From Bacteroidales bacterium UBA1197 (GTDB lineage Bacteria > Bacteroidota > Bacteroidia > Bacteroidales > UBA932), in the NCBI GenBank assembly GCA_002309995.1, contig DBYB01000057.1:4672-11254 (forward strand): DNA of 6,583 bases, in the 5' to 3' direction. The notes beneath the pieces were generated by a model. That model saw only the letters and a program-made list of their open reading frames with translations. It had not been told where the DNA came from and searched no databases. Positions 4,687 to 6,583 of the stretch are shown one piece after another (the first letter of the stretch is position 1; each line of letters begins with the position of its first letter). Both the position numbers and the translations under genes were made by a program.

Positions 4687-5586
4687 ATGGACCAGCCGAA
4701 ACTTGAAAGGATGCTGCGCCTGATGAAGTATCTCTCGGGCAATGTCAACTACTCCATAGCCGAACTGGGGCGGAAGCTCGAGATGTCGCCCAGGACGGTG
4801 TACCGCTACCTCGACACCTTCAAGAGCGCGGGCTTCACCGTGGTGAAGCTCCGCGGCGACATCTACAAGCTCGCCGAAATGCCCCGGGAAACCGTGGACC
4901 TGGACAAGCTCATATACTTCTCGGAAGAGGAAGCATACCTCGTGAATTCCCTTATAGACCAGCTCGTTCCGACCAACAGCCTGAAGTCCGGCCTAAAGGA
5001 GAAGCTGTCGGCAATCTACCGTTCCACCAGCATAGCCGACTACGTGGGCGGGCAGAGCAATTCCGCCCATATCGACGCCCTCGGAAGGGCAGCCCAGGAC
5101 AAGCTGCAGGCGGTGCTGCGCAATTACGAATCAGGCAGTTCCCACACCATACGCGACCGCCGCATCGAGCCCTTCGGCTTCACCTCCGACTACGCCGACG
5201 TCTGGGCGCTGGACCTTGAAGACGGCCGCAACAAGACCTTCAAAATCTCCAGAATCGGTTCTGTGGATATCCTTGACACGCCCTGGGAGAAGGAAGCGGA
5301 GCACCACCGCTCGGGAATGGACGTCTTCCGTATGACCGGCGACAATCCCATACACATCGTGCTGGATATGAGCCTGATGGCCAAGAACCTTCTGGAGGAG
5401 GAATACCCCCTCGCCAGCAGGTATACGCGCCGGGAGGGCGACCGGTGGATACTGGAGACCGACATCTACCAGCTCCAGGGAGCAGCGCGCTTCATCTCCG
5501 GCCTGATGGGGGATATCGAGATCATAGAAGGCGAGGCGCTGAAAGCCTACCTCCGGGATTACGGACGAAAATACTTCAATCAATGA
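4687..5586 (+). CDS. WYL-domain transcriptional regulator (299 aa)
   Basis: Residues about 1-62 form a winged helix-turn-helix of the DeoR/HTH_11 kind: MLRLMKYLSGN, then YSIAELGRKLEMSPRTVYRY with the recognition helix at SPRTVYRYLDTF. Residues about 135-205 form a WYL domain, a ligand-sensing SH3-like fold. It has RRIEPFGF, then ADVWALDLEDG in place of the usual WYL and FKISRI with the conserved Arg. The remainder (about 220-299) matches the WYL C-terminal extension (IHIVLDMSLMAKNLLEEEYP…WILETDIY). About 300 residues is typical. Such proteins are cytosolic regulators often sensing nucleotides or small ligands; some control defence or DNA-damage genes. The ATG at 4687 is chosen because the in-frame sequence upstream (from 4579) is structured spacer. 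Its stop overlaps the start of the serine hydrolase gene, so the two are co-transcribed and translationally coupled. Confidence 0.9.
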   Translation: MDQPKLERMLRLMKYLSGNVNYSIAELGRKLEMSPRTVYRYLDTFKSAGFTVVKLRGDIYKLAEMPRETVDLDKLIYFSEEEAYLVNSLIDQLVPTNSLKSGLKEKLSAIYRSTSIADYVGGQSNSAHIDALGRAAQDKLQAVLRNYESGSSHTIRDRRIEPFGFTSDYADVWALDLEDGRNKTFKISRIGSVDILDTPWEKEAEHHRSGMDVFRMTGDNPIHIVLDMSLMAKNLLEEEYPLASRYTRREGDRWILETDIYQLQGAARFISGLMGDIEIIEGEALKAYLRDYGRKYFNQ

Positions 5587-6583
5587 GACTTAGAATACTC
5601 CTCCTCTCGCTGGCCATAAGCGCCTGCACGGCCCGGACTCCCGGCGGGCTTTCCCGAGTCAGCCCCGAAGAAGCCGGAATGGATCCTGAGATACTCTGCA
5701 AGGTCGATTCCGTGATACTGAAGAATATCAGCGACGGAATGACTCCCGGCGCCGTGATCTCCGTTGTGCGCGGCGACAAGATAGCCTACCTGAAGGCTTA
5801 CGGCAACAGGCAGGTCGTGCCCGACACCCTCAGGATGACCCCCGAAACGGTCTTCGACCTGGCATCCGTCTCCAAATGCGTCGGCACCACCATATCCATA
5901 ATGCAGCTCATCGAATGCGGCCGCATAGGCCTTTGCGACAAGGTGAAGCGCTACATTCCGGAATTCGCACCCTGGACGGATACAAATACGCGGGAGCAGG
6001 TCGATATCACGGTCCGCGACCTCCTTACCCACAGTTCCGGACTTTCCCCGTACCTGGACGTGGATGCCGTCTCCGAACGCTACGGCGAGCCCTGTCCCGA
6101 CTCGACCATGACCTACATAGCTGCGGAAGTGAAACGAAACTTCCGCCCAGGAACTGACTTTATGTACAGTTGCCTGAATTTCGTCACGCTGCAGAACATA
6201 CTCCAGCGTGTCACCGGGGAGCGCCTCTGTGACTATGCCCAGCGCGAAGTGTTCGACCGGCTTGGAATGAAGCACACCTGCTACTTGCCCGAAGAAACGC
6301 GTCCCGACCTGTTGCCGCTCATAGCTCCGACCACTGTCCAGGCGGACGGCCTGCCGCTGCTGGGCAGGGTTCACGATCCACTGGCAAGGCGGCTGAATGG
6401 CGGCAATTCCGGCAACGCGGGCGTGTTCTCCGACGCTGAGGACCTTTCCGTCATAGCGGCTGCAATCCTTGGAGGCGGGGAAGTCTGCGGTCGCCGTGTG
6501 CTCAAACCCGAAACTGTCCGGCTTATGGCGACCGTGCCTGAGGAGAACGACCCTTCGGTCGGCCGTGCCCTCGGCTGGGACGT
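5583..6583 (+). CDS. Beta-lactamase-family serine hydrolase lipoprotein (partial, 3' end missing)
   Basis: The start ATG 5583 overlaps the stop of the regulator gene by four bases (ATGA). Residues 1-15 are a lipoprotein signal (RLRILLLSLAISAC, acylated Cys15), so the product is probably exported and anchored to a membrane. The body is the class C beta-lactamase/D-alanyl-D-alanine peptidase fold: PGAVISVVRG, then FDLASVSK with the nucleophile Ser95 and Lys98, VRDLLTHSSGL, and FRPGTDFMYSCLNF, where Tyr195-Ser-Cys197 stands in place of Tyr-Ser-Asn. GGNSGNAGVFSDAEDLSVIA follows. The C-terminal H/KxG motif lies beyond the window, which ends after 333 codons with the frame open. It probably acts on peptidoglycan or other ester/amide substrates outside the cytoplasm; the sequence does not show true beta-lactam resistance. 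The overlap suggests shared control by the WYL regulator. Confidence 0.9.
   Translation, partial: MRLRILLLSLAISACTARTPGGLSRVSPEEAGMDPEILCKVDSVILKNISDGMTPGAVISVVRGDKIAYLKAYGNRQVVPDTLRMTPETVFDLASVSKCVGTTISIMQLIECGRIGLCDKVKRYIPEFAPWTDTNTREQVDITVRDLLTHSSGLSPYLDVDAVSERYGEPCPDSTMTYIAAEVKRNFRPGTDFMYSCLNFVTLQNILQRVTGERLCDYAQREVFDRLGMKHTCYLPEETRPDLLPLIAPTTVQADGLPLLGRVHDPLARRLNGGNSGNAGVFSDAEDLSVIAAAILGGGEVCGRRVLKPETVRLMATVPEENDPSVGRALGWD

Noticed and set aside
5580..6374. Minus-strand open frame of 264 residues
   Set aside because: It is antisense to the serine hydrolase with its SVSK and YSC motifs. Long antisense frames are common in GC-rich coding DNA.
1..6583. tRNA, rRNA, CRISPR array, transposase or integrase
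   Set aside because: I found no tRNA-like fold, regularly spaced repeats, or recombinase/transposase motifs on either strand.

Overview
The window looks like a Bacteroidota chromosome, most likely order Bacteroidales. Most genes lack a Shine-Dalgarno sequence and have A/T-rich leaders. A small Bacteroidales-type protein resembling the DUF6140 family is present. One promoter-like site is close to the Bacteroidota -7 element (TAnnTTTG). The right end carries a lipoprotein serine hydrolase of a kind common in gut Bacteroidales. The genus cannot be fixed from the sequence.

The window falls into two compositional halves. Positions 1 to about 4465 form an accessory, mosaic region. It starts with the tail of an unidentified ORF (2-160), then a structured leader (161-434). 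Next is a tight three-gene run (435-2096): a 73-residue DUF6140-like protein, an 88-residue split zinc-ribbon protein with a glycine-rich hydrophobic core, and a 378-residue EcsC-family protein with a C-terminal TerB-like helical domain. A non-coding stretch (2097-2325) follows. It holds a decayed fragment closely matching the 3' part of the downstream Ntn-hydrolase gene, and a pair of GC-rich direct repeats. A second run (2326-4465) encodes two small helical proteins (129 and 59 residues), a 420-residue proteasome-like Ntn hydrolase and a small three-helix membrane protein.

From about 4490 the sequence becomes GC-rich. A spacer with a long imperfect inverted repeat leads into a WYL-domain transcriptional regulator (4687-5586). 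Its stop overlaps the start of a beta-lactamase-family serine hydrolase lipoprotein (5583 to the window end, truncated). These two look like ordinary host genes.

The most interesting object is the Ntn hydrolase. After removal of the initiator Met it would carry Thr at position 1, Asp at 17 and a Lys at 36, close to the Thr1/Asp17/Lys33 layout of proteasome beta subunits. A large helical insertion splits the fold. Its cassette with two small helical proteins and a membrane protein, next to an EcsC/TerB module and a relic of another Ntn copy, suggests a variable, exchangeable locus, possibly a stress or conflict (defence) system. That functional reading is inference.
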